A stretch of 64,000 bases of DNA. It comes from JASLPR01 sp964496475. GTDB taxonomy: Bacteria; Chloroflexota; UBA11872; VXNJ01. The stretch covers positions 1-64,000 of the forward strand of contig CAZBZS010000001.1 of assembly GCA_964496475.1 (NCBI GenBank), written 5' to 3'. Of this stretch, positions 16,636-24,672 are shown piece by piece. The translations under genes were made by a program, and so were the position numbers. The notes below the pieces were generated by a model. The model ran no database searches, was not told the DNA's origin, and worked only from the letters and a program-made list of their open reading frames with translations. Position 1 is the stretch's first letter; each line of letters starts with the position of its first letter.

Positions 16636-18003
16636 TCAACCCTGGTAGGACGGAGTGAGCCCGGTGAGGGGTATTTCGCCGAGAGCGGACTCGAGGGTAA
16701 CTTCGCCGTCGACGAATTCGTCGGATTCGAGCACGCGGAGCAGGTACGCGAGATTGGTGGGGAGACCGCCCACATGCATCTCGGTCAGGGCCCGCCGGGA
16801 GGTTTCGAGAGCGTGCGGCCGGTCCTCACCCCAGCACACCACTTTGGCAAGTAGAGAGTCGTAGTGGGAGGAGACGGTTTGCCCGGCACTCATGTGGGTG
16901 TCCACGCGAACGCCCGGACCTCCGGGGATTTGTAATTCGGTGACCGTGCCGGACGTCGGGGACCAATTGTTATCGGGGTCCTCGGCGACGACTCGGCATT
17001 CGATAGCGTGGCCGGAGAACTTGACCGCCTTCTGGTTCAGGCTAAGCCGCTCCCCAGCGGCGAGGGAAATTTGCTCTTTTACGATGTCGAGCCCGGTGAC
17101 CATCTCGGTTACGGGATGCTCGACCTGGATGCGAGCATTCAATTCGAGGAAGAAAAAATCGCCGTTTTCATCGAGGAGAAACTCGACGGTACCGGCGTTG
17201 TCGTAGTCCAGCTTTCGGGCCAGTTTCACGGCGGCGTCCGCGATACGCTTGCGGGTGCGATCATCGAGGCGGGGTGCCGGGCTTTCCTCGATGATTTTCT
17301 GGTGGCGGCGCTGCACAGAACAGTCACGCTCACCGAGGCTGATGACATCCTTGTCGTCCCCCAGAATCTGGACTTCGATGTGCCGGACTCCGAGCAGGAG
17401 ACGCTCCAAGTAGAGGTCGGGATTGGAGAACGACGATTTGGCCTCGGCCTGGGCGCGCGGAAATTCGCGGGCGAGATCACCAGCGTTGAGAATCCGCCGC
17501 ATGCCGCGTCCCCCACCGCCGGCGGTGGCCTTGAGCATGGCGGGAAGGCCGAGTTCGCGCAGTTCGGCGCGGGCGGTCTGAAGGTCGACCAGGCGGCGAT
17601 TGGAAGTGGGTAGGGTGGGGACGTCGGCGTCGCAGGCGGCGCGCACGGCGGCGCTCTTGTCGCCGGCGATTTCAAGAATCTCACGGGAAGGGCCGATGTA
17701 GACGAGGTCGTACTGGCCGCAAATCTCAGCAAAATAAGCATTTTCGGCCAAGAACCCGGCGCCCGGGTGGACGGCGTCAACGCCCGCGATGAGGGCGGCG
17801 CTGATGACGTTAGGAATATTGAGATAGCTGCCGCGGGACGGAGCGGGACCGATACAGACCGCGTGATCGGCCAAGCGCACGTGCATGGCCTCCCGGTCGG
17901 CCAAGGAGTAGACTGCCACGGTCTGAATGCCCAACTCTCGACAGGCACGAATGACACGGACGGCAATCTCGCCGCGGTTGGCTATGAGTACTCTTTGAAA
18001 CAT
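16636..18003 (-). CDS. accC: acetyl-CoA carboxylase biotin carboxylase subunit
   Basis: ATP-grasp enzyme that carboxylates the biotin of AccB, 455 residues, standard length. Visible are the N-terminal FQRVLIANRGEIAVRVIRAC, the ATP-binding KATAGGGGRGMRRI, HIEVQILGD, the ERDCSVQRRHQKIIEESPAP active-site region and the catalytic ARIQVEHPVTE loop. It sits 11 bp downstream of fabG in the fabD-fabG-accC run, 8 kb from accB. Other biotin-dependent carboxylases use similar subunits, but the FAS context favours acetyl-CoA carboxylase. Confidence 0.95.
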   Translation of the reverse strand: MFQRVLIANRGEIAVRVIRACRELGIQTVAVYSLADREAMHVRLADHAVCIGPAPSRGSYLNIPNVISAALIAGVDAVHPGAGFLAENAYFAEICGQYDLVYIGPSREILEIAGDKSAAVRAACDADVPTLPTSNRRLVDLQTARAELRELGLPAMLKATAGGGGRGMRRILNAGDLAREFPRAQAEAKSSFSNPDLYLERLLLGVRHIEVQILGDDKDVISLGERDCSVQRRHQKIIEESPAPRLDDRTRKRIADAAVKLARKLDYDNAGTVEFLLDENGDFFFLELNARIQVEHPVTEMVTGLDIVKEQISLAAGERLSLNQKAVKFSGHAIECRVVAEDPDNNWSPTSGTVTELQIPGGPGVRVDTHMSAGQTVSSHYDSLLAKVVCWGEDRPHALETSRRALTEMHVGGLPTNLAYLLRVLESDEFVDGEVTLESALGEIPLTGLTPSYQG

Positions 18004-18014
18004 GGCCTTCTAGC

Positions 18015-18776
18015 CTACATCGCGAGGCCGCCGTCGACGACGACGGTCTGACCGGTGACATAGGCGCCGGCGTCGGACGCGAGGAAGGCGACCCAGCGGG
18101 CTACCTCTTCGGGCCGGCCCATTCGGCCCAACGGAATGGCGGCGGTGACGGCCAAGAGGGCCTCCTCGGTAAGCGAGGCGGTCATGGGTGATTCGATGAA
18201 GCCCGGGGCGACGGCGTTGACGGTGATGCCTCGGGAGGCCACTTCCCGGGCGATGGCCTTGGTAAAGCCTATAAGGCCGGCTTTGGCGGCGGAGTAGTTG
18301 GCCTGGCCGGGATTGCCCATGATGCCGGAGACGGAGGAGATGTTTACGATCCGCCCGAACCTGGCCCTCATCATGGGTCGCAGGGCGGCCCGGGTGCAGA
18401 GGTAGGCGGACTTGAGATTGGTGTCCAGGACGGCATCCCAGTCGTCTTCGGACATGCGGGCCAGGAGGCCGTCACGGGTGATTCCGGCGTTGTTGACCAG
18501 GATGTCGAGTCCGTCCCAACGGGCGGCGATCTGCTTCACCAGCTCGGCGGCGGCATCCGCGTCGCTAATGTCGGCGCCGATGGTGATGGCCTCGCCTCCG
18601 GAGGCGGTTACCTCCTGGAGCAACTCCTCGGCGGCGGCCTCGTTTGTATTGAAGTGGATGGCCAGCCGGACGCCGGCGCCGGCCAATAGCCTGGCGATGG
18701 CGCTGCCTATGGCGCCGGAGGCTCCGGTCACCAGCGCCCGCCTACCTTCCAGGCCATCCGGGCCTTCTTCTTTCAC
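18015..18776 (-). CDS. fabG: 3-oxoacyl-ACP reductase
   Basis: NADPH-dependent short-chain dehydrogenase that reduces 3-oxoacyl-ACP, 253 residues. The cofactor loop is TGASGAIG, with NNAG at about 95-98 and the Ser148-Tyr161-Lys165 catalytic set (ISSVSG and NYSAAKAG). The GTG at 18776 is preferred because a longer frame runs back into fabD without family similarity; no strong Shine-Dalgarno sequence is visible, so coupling to fabD (22 bp upstream) is likely. Confidence 0.95.
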   Translation of the reverse strand: MKEEGPDGLEGRRALVTGASGAIGSAIARLLAGAGVRLAIHFNTNEAAAEELLQEVTASGGEAITIGADISDADAAAELVKQIAARWDGLDILVNNAGITRDGLLARMSEDDWDAVLDTNLKSAYLCTRAALRPMMRARFGRIVNISSVSGIMGNPGQANYSAAKAGLIGFTKAIAREVASRGITVNAVAPGFIESPMTASLTEEALLAVTAAIPLGRMGRPEEVARWVAFLASDAGAYVTGQTVVVDGGLAM

Positions 18777-18798
18777 TGATTCTGCCTGATCTCGTTGT

Positions 18799-19788
18799 TC
18801 ACTGGTCAGCGTCTCCAAGAAGGAAAGTTGACAGCACCGGGACGGTGTCGGCGTCCCCAACCGATTCAGTGTGAGAATTGGCGACGATCCGTCGGACGAG
18901 CCCGGAGAGGACGTTGCCGGGTCCGACTTCGACAAAGGTGGATACACCTGCGGCAGCCATATTGGTGATGGAATCGGACCAGCGCACCGGGGAGGTCACC
19001 TGGCCAGCCAGTTCTTCGCGTAGCGCGCCCGCGTCGGTCTTCATTTCGGCGTCAATGTTAGCGACTACCGGAATGGCGCCGTCGAAGAATTCGGCGTCGG
19101 AAAGCTCGGCGCGCAGTCCCTCAGCAGCGGGTTCCATAGCGGCGGAGTGAAAGGCCCCGGAGACGGGGATGGGCAAGGCGCGTCCGAATCCGTGATCGAC
19201 CGCGGCGGCGCGGGCGGCGTCGATTCCCGCCAAATCGCCGGCGATGACGGTCTGTCCGGGCGAATTGAGATTGGCCACCTGGAGGTAGCTGCCCGAAATC
19301 CGCTCGCGGACGGTAGTGCATAGTCTTTCAGCGCGTTCGTGGTCGCCGCCAATCAGGGCCAGCATGGTGCCGAGATTGGCATCGGCGGCTTCTTCCATGA
19401 GACGAGCGCGAGCGGCGACCAGGGCCAGGCAGGCGGAGATGGTCAGCGAGCTGGCGGCGGCAAGGGCGGCATATTCGCCCACGCTGTGGCCGGCGATGGC
19501 CATGGGCGGGGCGGAGGTGGGGGCAAAGCGATCGCCGATTTCCAATCCGGCCTCGGCGTAGGCGGCAGCGAGCACGGCCAGACTGGTGGCGACCACGCAG
19601 GGTTGGAGGTTGGACGTACGGGTGAGCTCGTCTTCAGGACCATCGAAGCAGAGGCGGCGCACCGGGAGGCCAGCGGCGGACTCGGCGATCTCGTAGACAC
19701 GGTCGGCCGCGGGCCAAGTTTCGACGAGGTCGCTGCCCATCCCAACGAATTGCGAGGCCTGGCCTGGAAACAGCAGGGCGTAGCTCAT
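18799..19788 (-). CDS. fabD: malonyl-CoA:ACP transacylase
   Basis: Loads malonyl groups onto ACP, 329 residues. The nucleophile is Ser102 in GHSVGEYAAL and the base His214 in SGAFHSAAM; the opening ALLFPGQASQFVGMG and the oxyanion Gln are conserved. It is located between rpmF and fabG, the order seen in many monoderm bacteria (rpmF-...-fabD-fabG). Confidence 0.96.
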   Translation of the reverse strand: MSYALLFPGQASQFVGMGSDLVETWPAADRVYEIAESAAGLPVRRLCFDGPEDELTRTSNLQPCVVATSLAVLAAAYAEAGLEIGDRFAPTSAPPMAIAGHSVGEYAALAAASSLTISACLALVAARARLMEEAADANLGTMLALIGGDHERAERLCTTVRERISGSYLQVANLNSPGQTVIAGDLAGIDAARAAAVDHGFGRALPIPVSGAFHSAAMEPAAEGLRAELSDAEFFDGAIPVVANIDAEMKTDAGALREELAGQVTSPVRWSDSITNMAAAGVSTFVEVGPGNVLSGLVRRIVANSHTESVGDADTVPVLSTFLLGDADQ

Positions 19789-19831
19789 GGATTCGGCGTC
19801 AAAGAGCCGGCGAGTGGAACCCGCGGCGGGC

Positions 19832-20035
19832 CTAGCGGTACTTGCTGACCGCGACGTCGTCGGTTACGACGATTTCTTCGCCACGATAGTGGCCGCAGAC
19901 CGGACAGACCTGGTGCGAAATGGTCAGTGAGCGGCAGTTTGAACAGCGTTCGAATTGCCTGCCGGAAAGCGCATGGTGCGCCTGTTTCTTGCCGCGACGG
20001 CCACGGGAAATTCTCTGTTTGGGTTGCGCTCCCAC
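19832..20035 (-). CDS. rpmF: 50S ribosomal protein L32
   Basis: Zinc-ribbon ribosomal protein of 67 residues, with four cysteines (31, 34, 44, 47) in CSNC and CPVCG. The family opening QRISRGRRGKKQAHHALS is clear. GTG start. It follows yceD with only 1 bp between the genes, the nearly universal yceD-rpmF pair. Confidence 0.96.
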   Translation of the reverse strand: MGAQPKQRISRGRRGKKQAHHALSGRQFERCSNCRSLTISHQVCPVCGHYRGEEIVVTDDVAVSKYR

Positions 20036-20036
20036 G

Positions 20037-20579
20037 CTAATGCTCTTCCTTGCCTCTGGTTGGTTCGCCCGAATCCAGTAGCCGGGCCTTCAAATCCTGT
20101 AGGGGGGCCAGACGGGGATCGATTTCGTCTTCATCTGGCCCACTATTGTACGACGCCAGCACAGTCACGTACCGATCACAGGCGCCGCCGCAGTCAATAT
20201 CGGGATTGAAGGAGGTGATGATGCTTTGTCGCACCAGATCAGTCAAGTCCAATTCGGACCGGTTGATTAGAGGGAAAACATCGGGATCGTAGAAGTCCGA
20301 CTCCGGATTGAACTCAGGCTTTTCCGGCGGCAAGTAGCGGCCGTTAATCTGGACTTCGATCGATCTCTCAACCGGGTCCAGGCAGAGGCGGCAGGCGGCG
20401 GTGACGTTGGTATTCAGCGTTCCCAGAGCCAATATATCGCCATCGCCGCGGACGAGCCGGATCTGGCCTGCCAGCCGGCTGTGGTCTTCGTCCAGATCAA
20501 GCCCGGCTCCGTCGGAGTCGACCGGGACTTCCTGTTCGGCGCCGGAGCGCGAGCGATACAGGCGCGAAATGCTGACCAC
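20037..20579 (-). CDS. yceD: YceD family (DUF177) protein
   Basis: Conserved protein of 180 residues in the YceD/DUF177 family, associated with 23S rRNA accumulation in other bacteria. It shows the central CRLCLDPVE pair of cysteines and a second CGGAC pair near residue 150. It is encoded directly before rpmF, which is how the family is recognised. The precise biochemical role is not established. Confidence 0.88.
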   Translation of the reverse strand: MVSISRLYRSRSGAEQEVPVDSDGAGLDLDEDHSRLAGQIRLVRGDGDILALGTLNTNVTAACRLCLDPVERSIEVQINGRYLPPEKPEFNPESDFYDPDVFPLINRSELDLTDLVRQSIITSFNPDIDCGGACDRYVTVLASYNSGPDEDEIDPRLAPLQDLKARLLDSGEPTRGKEEH

Positions 20580-20617
20580 GAAACCTGCATGCTGATTTCC
20601 GCAAGACGCGGCGGCGA

Positions 20618-21103
20618 CTATTGCGGCCGGAACTGCTGAGTGGCCTCAGACTGCGGTCCCATGGAGCCCTCGCTCACGTCGCGCTCCAGGGCCTCGATTC
20701 CACGTTCGAGGCTGGTGAGGTGCGAGGTAAGCCGGCGCTCCAAATCCTGAAGCATGTTGAGGGCGTAGCCGTCCATTTCCTCGCGCATCTTGCCGACTTC
20801 ATCCTCGGCTTCGGTCAGAAGTTGCTCGGCCCGGGTCTGCGCCTGCCTGACGATTTCCTCGTCACGGAGCATGGCCTCGGCCTGCTCGCGGGCGCGGGCG
20901 ACAACTTGTTCGGCTTCCACTTGGGCGGATTGAGGAATCTGATCGCGCTCGCGCATGACCCGACGGGCCTCACGAATTTCCTCGGGAATGCTGATGCGCA
21001 TCTGGTCGATGATGGATAGGACATCATTTTCGCTGATGAGCACTTTCCGCATCATCGGAACCCGTTGTCCGGCTTCCAGCAGCGCTTCCAGTCTTTCGAT
21101 CAA
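20618..21103 (-). CDS. coiled-coil protein, DivIVA/AtpF-like
   Basis: 161-residue charged protein. Residues about 15-40 (PMMRKVLISENDVLSIIDQM) form a short conserved head. About 55-150 is a long predicted coiled coil rich in Glu, Ala, Arg and Gln (AEQVVARAREQAEAML). No membrane helix. Resemblance to the DivIVA-like cell-pole or division-site proteins is compositional and modest. Position between coaD and yceD suggests a cell-growth housekeeping role, but I cannot name a function. Confidence 0.7.
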   Translation of the reverse strand: MIERLEALLEAGQRVPMMRKVLISENDVLSIIDQMRISIPEEIREARRVMRERDQIPQSAQVEAEQVVARAREQAEAMLRDEEIVRQAQTRAEQLLTEAEDEVGKMREEMDGYALNMLQDLERRLTSHLTSLERGIEALERDVSEGSMGPQSEATQQFRPQ

Positions 21104-21133
21104 GTTAATGAGGTCGATGGCGCACTATTCCGG

Positions 21134-21628
21134 CTAGCTTGAATCCTGTTCCACGCTGGTCAGTTTAGCGTGCAATGCCGCAGCGACGTTAGGCGGGACC
21201 CAATCGCTCACATCTTGGCCGTGGGAGGCGATTTCGCGAATCATGCTTGAGCTGACGAAAGTATGGTCGGAGGAGGTGACCAGGCATATGGTTTCAATCG
21301 ACGGATCGATGCGGCGGTTCATCGAGGCAAGGGCGAATTCATGCTCGAAATCCGAGAGCGCCCGCAGACCCCGGACCATGACCCAGGCGCCGATCTGGCG
21401 GGCGAAAGTGGCGGTGAGGCCGTCGTAGCTAACGGCGGTGACGCCCGCAATGCCGGCGATGGCTTCGGCCATCATCTCCTGGCGCTCGGCGGCGGAAAAC
21501 ATGACCCGCTTTCCCGGGTTGTCATGCACGCCCACGACCACCTCATCAAAAACATTGGCGGCTCGTTGAATTATGTCAAGGTGGCCGTTGGTTACGGGAT
21601 CAAACGAGCCGGGAAAAAGTGCCTTCAT
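21134..21628 (-). CDS. coaD: phosphopantetheine adenylyltransferase
   Basis: Fourth step of coenzyme A synthesis: adenylates 4'-phosphopantetheine, 164 residues. The nucleotidyltransferase signature GSFDPVTNGHLDIIQRA and the late TFVSSSMIREIASHGQDVSD are complete. It is paired with rsmD upstream (31 bp), a very common arrangement, and supplies the cofactor precursor used by the nearby ACP. Confidence 0.97.
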   Translation of the reverse strand: MKALFPGSFDPVTNGHLDIIQRAANVFDEVVVGVHDNPGKRVMFSAAERQEMMAEAIAGIAGVTAVSYDGLTATFARQIGAWVMVRGLRALSDFEHEFALASMNRRIDPSIETICLVTSSDHTFVSSSMIREIASHGQDVSDWVPPNVAAALHAKLTSVEQDSS

Positions 21629-21659
21629 GGAGTTCCTTTTGCGCTCTCCGGCGAGTATA

Positions 21660-22232
21660 TCAACAGGGTAGTGGTTCGTCGGCGATCATCTCGTAGACGG
21701 TGAAGGCGGAATCGCCGTGGGACCGGGTGCGGGCGATCGAGAAGGCGGAAGGTGGGGCAGGCGGCGGGCGGCGGGAGGGGTGTTCGAGCACAAGCCGGCC
21801 GTCGAGCGCCAGGGCGGCCGGGGCCAGTGCGACGATGGTGGCAGCCAGCCCGTCATCAGCGTAAGGGGGATCGGCAAGAATCAGGTCGTATTGCTCCGGG
21901 GGCGTTTTGAGGAAGACTTCGGCGCGACGGCGCAACACCGTGGACTGGTGAGTGAATTCGGCGGCCCGGAGATTGGCATGAATTGTGCGAATGGCGGCGG
22001 CGGCGCTGTCGACGCAGGTGGCGCGGGCGGCGCCGCGGCTGAGGGCTTCTACGGCGAGGACGCCGCTGCCAGAGCAGAGATCGAGCGCGGTGAGCCCGTC
22101 GACACCGGCGAGTGACGCGAATATTGCTTCGCGGAGCTTTGAAGAGGTGGGGCGGGTGCCGGGCCCGGGAACGGTGGCCACGACGCGGCCACGGGCGCTG
22201 CCGCCGGTTATGCGCAGTCCATGACGGGCCAT
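21660..22232 (-). CDS. rsmD: 16S rRNA (guanine966-N2)-methyltransferase
   Basis: SAM-dependent RNA methyltransferase of 190 residues. Family marks are LRITGGSARGRVVATVPG at the start, TRPTSSKLREAIFASL, the SAM loop DLCSGSGVLAVEALSRGA and the catalytic DPPY in LILADPPYADD. It is placed between recG and coaD; the recG-rsmD-coaD order is widespread. Confidence 0.95.
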   Translation of the reverse strand: MARHGLRITGGSARGRVVATVPGPGTRPTSSKLREAIFASLAGVDGLTALDLCSGSGVLAVEALSRGAARATCVDSAAAAIRTIHANLRAAEFTHQSTVLRRRAEVFLKTPPEQYDLILADPPYADDGLAATIVALAPAALALDGRLVLEHPSRRPPPAPPSAFSIARTRSHGDSAFTVYEMIADEPLPC

Positions 22233-22242
22233 TCCGATTGAC

Positions 22243-24672
22243 TCAGGACAGCTCGGCGTGGCGGTCCCAGAAGCTGTCTAGGCGCTCGCGGATGAGGCGG
22301 TTGTCGGCATGGAGCAGGTCAGGGTCGCGTTTGAACAGGGCGATGGCTTCGCGGCGGGAAAGCTCAAGCGTGGCGACATCGCTGAGGCTGGCGACGCGCA
22401 GCTCGGGCAAACCGCTCTGACGGGAGCCGAGGACTTCGCCCGGGCCGCGGAGCTCGAGATCGCGTTCGGCGAGAGCGAAGCCGTCGGTGGTGCGAGTCAT
22501 GGCCAGGAGACGCTCGTTCTCAGCGGCGTCTTCGGAATCGCTAAGGAGCAGGCAGTAGCTCTGCATATTGCTGCGGCCGACGCGGCCACGGAACTGGTGT
22601 AGCTGGGCCAGGCCGAAACGCTCGGCGCCTTCGATCATCATGATGGTGGCGTTGGGCACGTCGACGCCGACCTCGACCACTGCAGTGGTGACCAGAAGGT
22701 CGATTTCGCGATCGCGGAAGGCGTCCATGACGGCGGTCTTGGCTTTGTTCTTTAGGCGGCCGTGGAGGAGGCCGATCCGCTCGGCGAGTTCGGGGAACAC
22801 CTCGGTGCGGAGGCGGGCGAATTCGGCCTCGGCGGAGCGGACCTGGAGGGTTTCCGACTCTTCAATGAGAGGAAAGACGATGAAGACCTGGCGACCTTCG
22901 GCGACCTGTTCGCGGATGAAGGTGAAGGCTTTGGCGCGTTGTTCGGGGGCGATTAGAGCGGTCTTGACGGGGCGGCGGCCGGGAGGCATTTCGGCAATGC
23001 GGGTGATGTCGAGATCGCCGTAAAGAGTGAGGGCAAGGGTGCGGGGGATCGGGGTGGCGGTCATAACCAGCACGTGCGGGTTGTAGCCCATTCCCCGGAG
23101 ACGGGCTCGCTGGTGGACGCCGAAGCGGTGCTGCTCGTCGACGACGACGAAGCTCAGGGCCGCGAACTCGGATTCGTCGGTGATGAGCGCCTGGGTGCCG
23201 ATGACGACCTCAACCTCGCCAGCGGCGACGCGTTTCCAGGCTTTGTGGCGTTTTGCCTTGGTGAGGGCGCCGGTGATAAGTTCGACAGTCAAGCCTTGGC
23301 CGGTGAAGACCTCGGTGAGAGTGGTGAAGTGCTGCTCGGCCAGGAGCTGGGTGGGCGCCATCACGGCGACCTGGTATCCAGCGCGGACGCAGGCAAGGAT
23401 GGCGCAGGCGGCGACGACGGTCTTGCCCGATCCGACATCGCCCTGCAGGAGGCGATTCATGGCGACCGGGCGCTCGATATCGTCCAGGATGTCGCCGACG
23501 GCCGATCCCTGGTCGCCGGTGAGCTTGAATGGCAGCGAGCGGACGAATTCGCGGATGTCCTCGCGTTCGGCCTGGATGGCGCGGCCGGGACTGCCTTCGC
23601 GCCAATCGCGCCGACGTTCTAGCACGCCGAGTTGCAGCAGAAAGAGCTCGTCGAAGGCCAGACGCTTGACGGCGGCGGCGGCGGCGGCCGGGGAGTCGGG
23701 GAAATGGATATCTCTCAGGGCGCGGGAGATGTCGATGAGCCCAGCGGAAGCGCGGATCTCCGCCGGGAGGAACTCAATGATGAGGCTGGCGCAGCTTTCG
23801 ACGACCTCGCCGGCCCAGAGGCGGAGTAATTTCTGGGAGAGCTTGCCGGTAGAGGGGTAGACGGGCACCTGACGCCCGGCGTGCAGGGAGCGGTTCAAGT
23901 CGAGCTCGAAATCCGGAGCGCGAAGTTCGGGTCCATCGCGGCCCCATTGGGTACGGCCAAAGAAGGCGACGTTCTGGCGGCCCTGGAGGGTCTTTTGCAG
24001 GTAGGGCTGATTGAACCAGACGGCCTTGATGGAGTCGCTGCCATCGGTGAGGACCGCTTGGGTGAGGTTGAAACGCCGGGCCGGAGACTTACGCGTTTTG
24101 ATTTGCTCAACGCTGGCGATGACGTTGACCTCCTGGCCGGGGCGAATGTCGGCCACGGCAATGAAGTTGGAGCGGTCCAGGTACTTGCGGGGGAAGTGGT
24201 AAAGACAGTCTTCATAGGTGGAGATGTTTAGCTTCGCCAGAAGCTTCTCGTACTGGGGCCCGACTCGGAAGAGATTGGTGACAGGCGTGTCGAGCCTGCC
24301 CGGTCCGCGGCTTCTGGCTTTCGGAGCTGGTGTGGGATCTGCACCCAGGGACTCAAGGGCGGCGGTGACGGCATCGGCGCGGCCGCCCGAGTTGAGCTGT
24401 TCGTAGTTCAGGAGCCGGGCGATTTCCGGCGCGAGGCGCTCGGGCTGGATGTCCTGCTGAAGAGTGGCGACGAAGCGCGCGAGGCCGCCGGTGACGGCCC
24501 TGTCGTTGTGGCTGCCGCGGCCTTCGAGTTCCAGAATCCGGCCCAGGGCGGCGAAGCGGGAAGACGTGGCCGGTTTATTCGAGCGAGATGATGTAGTCGT
24601 AGTGCGCCTGCCCTCCGGCCACCACTTCGATCTCGGCCTCAGCGAACGCGCTCTGCAGGGCGTCGATGACAT
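22243..24672 (-). CDS. recG: ATP-dependent DNA helicase RecG
   Basis: Branch-migrating helicase for stalled forks and recombination intermediates, 809 residues as read. It has a wedge/OB domain (about 160-290) followed by helicase domains with Walker A GDVGSGKT, the RecG-type motif II DEQHRFG, TATPIPRTL and QFRGRVGR. All motifs are intact. The N-terminal RFAALGRILELEGRGSHNDR matches other RecG N-termini. The only in-frame standard start that includes it is ATG 24672, giving a 98 bp overlap with fakA; a GAGG lies 12 bp upstream. The real start may be non-canonical. Confidence 0.93.
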   Translation of the reverse strand: MSSTPCRARSLRPRSKWWPEGRRTTTTSSRSNKPATSSRFAALGRILELEGRGSHNDRAVTGGLARFVATLQQDIQPERLAPEIARLLNYEQLNSGGRADAVTAALESLGADPTPAPKARSRGPGRLDTPVTNLFRVGPQYEKLLAKLNISTYEDCLYHFPRKYLDRSNFIAVADIRPGQEVNVIASVEQIKTRKSPARRFNLTQAVLTDGSDSIKAVWFNQPYLQKTLQGRQNVAFFGRTQWGRDGPELRAPDFELDLNRSLHAGRQVPVYPSTGKLSQKLLRLWAGEVVESCASLIIEFLPAEIRASAGLIDISRALRDIHFPDSPAAAAAAVKRLAFDELFLLQLGVLERRRDWREGSPGRAIQAEREDIREFVRSLPFKLTGDQGSAVGDILDDIERPVAMNRLLQGDVGSGKTVVAACAILACVRAGYQVAVMAPTQLLAEQHFTTLTEVFTGQGLTVELITGALTKAKRHKAWKRVAAGEVEVVIGTQALITDESEFAALSFVVVDEQHRFGVHQRARLRGMGYNPHVLVMTATPIPRTLALTLYGDLDITRIAEMPPGRRPVKTALIAPEQRAKAFTFIREQVAEGRQVFIVFPLIEESETLQVRSAEAEFARLRTEVFPELAERIGLLHGRLKNKAKTAVMDAFRDREIDLLVTTAVVEVGVDVPNATIMMIEGAERFGLAQLHQFRGRVGRSNMQSYCLLLSDSEDAAENERLLAMTRTTDGFALAERDLELRGPGEVLGSRQSGLPELRVASLSDVATLELSRREAIALFKRDPDLLHADNRLIRERLDSFWDRHAELS

